NCBI GenBank assembly: GCA_030267565.1
Contig: BRXU01000012.1
Span: 2,106,501-2,170,500, forward strand
Length of the DNA stretch: 64,000 nucleotides
Source: Pleodorina starrii
Lineage: Eukaryota; Chlorophyta; Chlorophyceae; Chlamydomonadales; Volvocaceae
Direction: 5' to 3'
A program made the translations under genes and the position numbers. Shown in pieces: positions 61,661 to 64,000 of the stretch (position 1 is the stretch's first letter; the number at the start of each line of letters is the position of its first letter). The notes below the pieces were generated by a model, which worked only from the letters and a program-made list of their open reading frames with translations, was not told where the DNA came from and ran no database searches.

Positions 61661-64000
61661 ATGTCCTCGGCCTTGGCTTCGGCGGCTTCGGCGACCGCTG
61701 CCGCCGGGGACGTTTCCCAGCGGCCCTGGAGCGACTTGCCACCGGAGATCTGGATCCACATCGCCAGCTACCTGCCCCCAAACGAGGTCGCCTGCACTTT
61801 GCGGCTGGTTCACAAGGCCGCGGCGGGGCGCCTGCACGACAGGACATCGGTCCGCCTTTCCGAGCCCTCGCCACCCCACGCCTTCGTGTGGCGCTGGGGC
61901 AGCTCGCAGGCTTGGCACGACATGCCGTACAAGCAGCGGCGGCGACTTTTGGAGCTGACGGCGGGCAGCGGCAGCCTGGCCAACCTGGAAACCGCCCTGC
62001 CCGCTTCGGGCTGCTTCCTTGCCGCATGGCTCTTTACCTCCGCAGCCGGCGGCGGCCACACGCACATGTGCCCGTGGCTGGAGGACCAGGGCTGTCCGTG
62101 CAACGAACTGGAGGCGGCGGAGGCAGCTGCCCGCGGCGGCCACCTCGCCGTGGTGCGGTGGCTGCTGGCGCGGGTTCGTCAGCAGCAGCAGGACGAGCAG
62201 CAGCAGCAGCAGGACGAGCAGCAGCAGCAGCAGCAGGACGAGCAGCAGCAGCAGGACGAGCAGCAGCAGCAGGATCGCCACCGCCACAGGATGGTCGGCT
62301 GCGCGGCGTTCGCTGCCGCCGCCGGTGCGGGTCACCGCACGCTGTGTGAGGCGCTCCTGGCCGACGACGACGTCACTTTTGACAAGCAGGCGCCCATCAC
62401 CGCCGCCCGAGGTGGTCACGTGGGCCTTACCGAGTGGCTGCTGCAGCTGCTGCTGCTGCCCCGGCTGCCCCGAAATGTCGGAGGAGGGAGCTGGTGCCAG
62501 GTTGCCAGCAGGTGGCTGCTGACGGCCGCGGTTCACGGCTTTGAGCTGCCGGCACTCCAGCGGCTGCACACCACCCTGCAGCAGCACTCGGCGGCCAGAG
62601 GCGATCCCGACCCGGGTCCCCTGCGGAGCATCGACCTGGAAGACTCCCTCCTCCTCGAGGCGCTTAACAGCCCTACCCACGACTGGCGGGACAAGGTGCG
62701 CTGGCTGCACCAGGAGCAGGGGGTGCGGCTCGAGCACTTCGATGTGGAGCCGGCCGACCTCCTCCGCAGGGGGATCACCATCCGGTGTGGAGACGCTGTG
62801 GAGCGCGCACAGGTGCTGCTGCAGCTGACGCCAGGCGATGGTGATGCCATGGTGATGGCGGTTGGGGTCGCCATCCGTGCAGGCGACCTGCAGCTGCTGC
62901 AGTCGCTGCGGCACAGGGTCCCGGGCTGGCTTCGCGACTTCGGAGCGGAGCTGGCAGCCGAGGAGGGCCACCTCGAGCTGCTGCACCAGATGGCCGCTTG
63001 GGGGTGGCACGTGGCGGGGCGTGAAGCGATGCTCGCTGCTGTGAGGGGGGGCCACCTGGCCGTGCTGCAGTGGCTGGTGGGGCCCGAGGCTGGGCGGGGC
63101 GGGATGCCGGTGCTCTTGTCGGGTGCTCATGACCTGATGGACGAGGCGGCAGCACGGGGCCGTGTGGAGGTGCTGGAGTGGATGCGGGCGCAGGGCTGCT
63201 CCTTCAACGGTGAGAGCATCTTTGCAGCGGCTGCGTCGTACGGCAACGTGGCGCTGCTGGAGCGGCTGGCGGGCTGGGGCTGCCTCTTGGAGGTGAGGGG
63301 GTGCACGAGCGTGTGTGTGGGGTGTGTGTGTATGTGTGGGGGGGTATCCACGTATAGGCCGGGGGGGTTGGAGTTTGTGGTGGGTGTGGTGGGTTTGTGG
63401 GGGGGTGTATGGGGTGTGTGTGTGTATGGGGTGTGGGGGGAAGCGATGGTGGGTCCGAATACCTCTCACGCCCACATGCCCACACACTCGCGAGGGAGGG
63501 TGTGAGGGGGGGGGCAGCTGGCTAGAGTACCGTATCAGATTGGCCGAAGGCGCAGAGGTCCCTTACCTGGCATCCACCCCCCCTTTCTTTTCCTCCACCC
63601 CTTTTTGATTACCGCCTTACACCTTCCTATTATTAGGATCGACCGGCGCTAGGTGCTCCCCGGGCAGCCACGGGTAAGACCTACGCCCGGGCCAGCCACA
63701 AGGGCGATCTGGCCACTCTGCGCTGCCTGCGGCGGCTGGGCTACCCCTGGGGTCCCACCCGCTTCGGCGCCTTCGCCCAAGCTGTGTGGTCAGATCCCGG
63801 GCCCACTTGGGACTTCAGCTCCCTGGCGGCCCTCCGCTGGCTGCTGGCGGAGGGATGTCCGGTGGACTGGAAGGAAGCCAGGAGGCGGGCTGCATGGCGA
63901 CGACGGGACTTGGAGGGGCGACGGGACCCGGAGGCGGCCGCCGTCCTGGCCTGGATTGGCAGCCAGATGCGAAGTGGGGCTGGGGGTGGGGGTGGGGCGG
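61661..64000 (+). CDS. F-box/ankyrin-repeat-type protein, paralogue C, cut by the window end
   Basis: Exon 1 61661-63292 (544 codons) and exon 2 from 63637, running past 64000. F-box DLPPEIWIHIASYLPPNEVACTLRL near residue 26, then the same degenerate ankyrin series. The polyQ part (62179-62274) has four Asp-Glu spacers, the longest of the three paralogues. From about 63119 to the end it is almost base-for-base identical to gene A 52459-53340, with one substitution and small indels in G or TG runs. The upstream part of exon 1 shows many differences. The stop codon is expected shortly after the window. Confidence 0.8.

Noticed and set aside
61505..63487. 660-residue antisense open frame opposite gene C (and similar ones opposite A and B)
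   Set aside because: GC-rich shadow of the sense coding frame; it has Pro/His-rich composition and no domain.

Overview
The window is nuclear DNA of a green alga, most likely a volvocine/Chlamydomonas-type chlorophyte. The genes are GC-rich and densely interrupted by GT-AG introns, and they include a light-harvesting protein, a nuclear-encoded plastid ribosomal protein and cytosolic ribosomal proteins. The introns are packed with microsatellites, and TGTAA motifs (the Chlamydomonas-type polyadenylation signal) follow several genes. I could not assign a species. Exon borders were worked out by matching GT/AG sites and reading phase. Every complete model below keeps frame through all its exons, except PRPL10, which has one unresolved spot.

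Layout. 1-5404 (+): 3' part of an OPR-like helical-repeat protein. 6177-8606 (+): RNase H1 with an N-terminal hybrid-binding domain. 10172-10734 (+): small methyl-CpG-binding-domain protein. 12910-14696 (-): LHCI (Lhca) protein, 8 exons. 14697-18389: gene-poor. 18390-20549 (-) and 20889-23251 (+): divergent pair of cytosolic RPS8 and plastid RPL10. 24013-27194 (+): UDP-galactopyranose mutase. 28878-30957 (+): GT47/exostosin-type glycosyltransferase. 32997-34783 (+): cytosolic RPS18. 35370-36695 (-) and 37034-41854 (+): divergent pair of a HINT1-type HIT protein and a five-bladed beta-propeller glycosidase-like protein. 43664-49208 (+): secreted AA15-type lytic polysaccharide monooxygenase joined by a Ser/Pro-rich linker to a repeated cysteine-rich tail. 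49209-64000: tandem segmental duplication with three F-box/ankyrin-type paralogues (51049, 56679, 61661; the last runs off the end), duplicated spacers and one relic.

How the genes relate. Most are ordinary housekeeping genes (translation, photosynthesis, RNA/DNA hybrid removal, nucleotide hydrolysis). Four concern carbohydrates: the mutase that makes UDP-Galf, the GT47, the propeller glycosidase and the LPMO. They sit within 25 kb, but nothing in the sequence shows co-regulation. The least ordinary items are the LPMO fusion with its 1-kb pure pentanucleotide intron and a TA-cored hairpin, the F-box/ankyrin array with signs of gene conversion and splice-site shift, a 16-bp inverted repeat filling most of intron 1 of the OPR-like gene with relatives elsewhere, a recurring 14-bp palindrome, and an in-frame stop near the transit-peptide junction of PRPL10.
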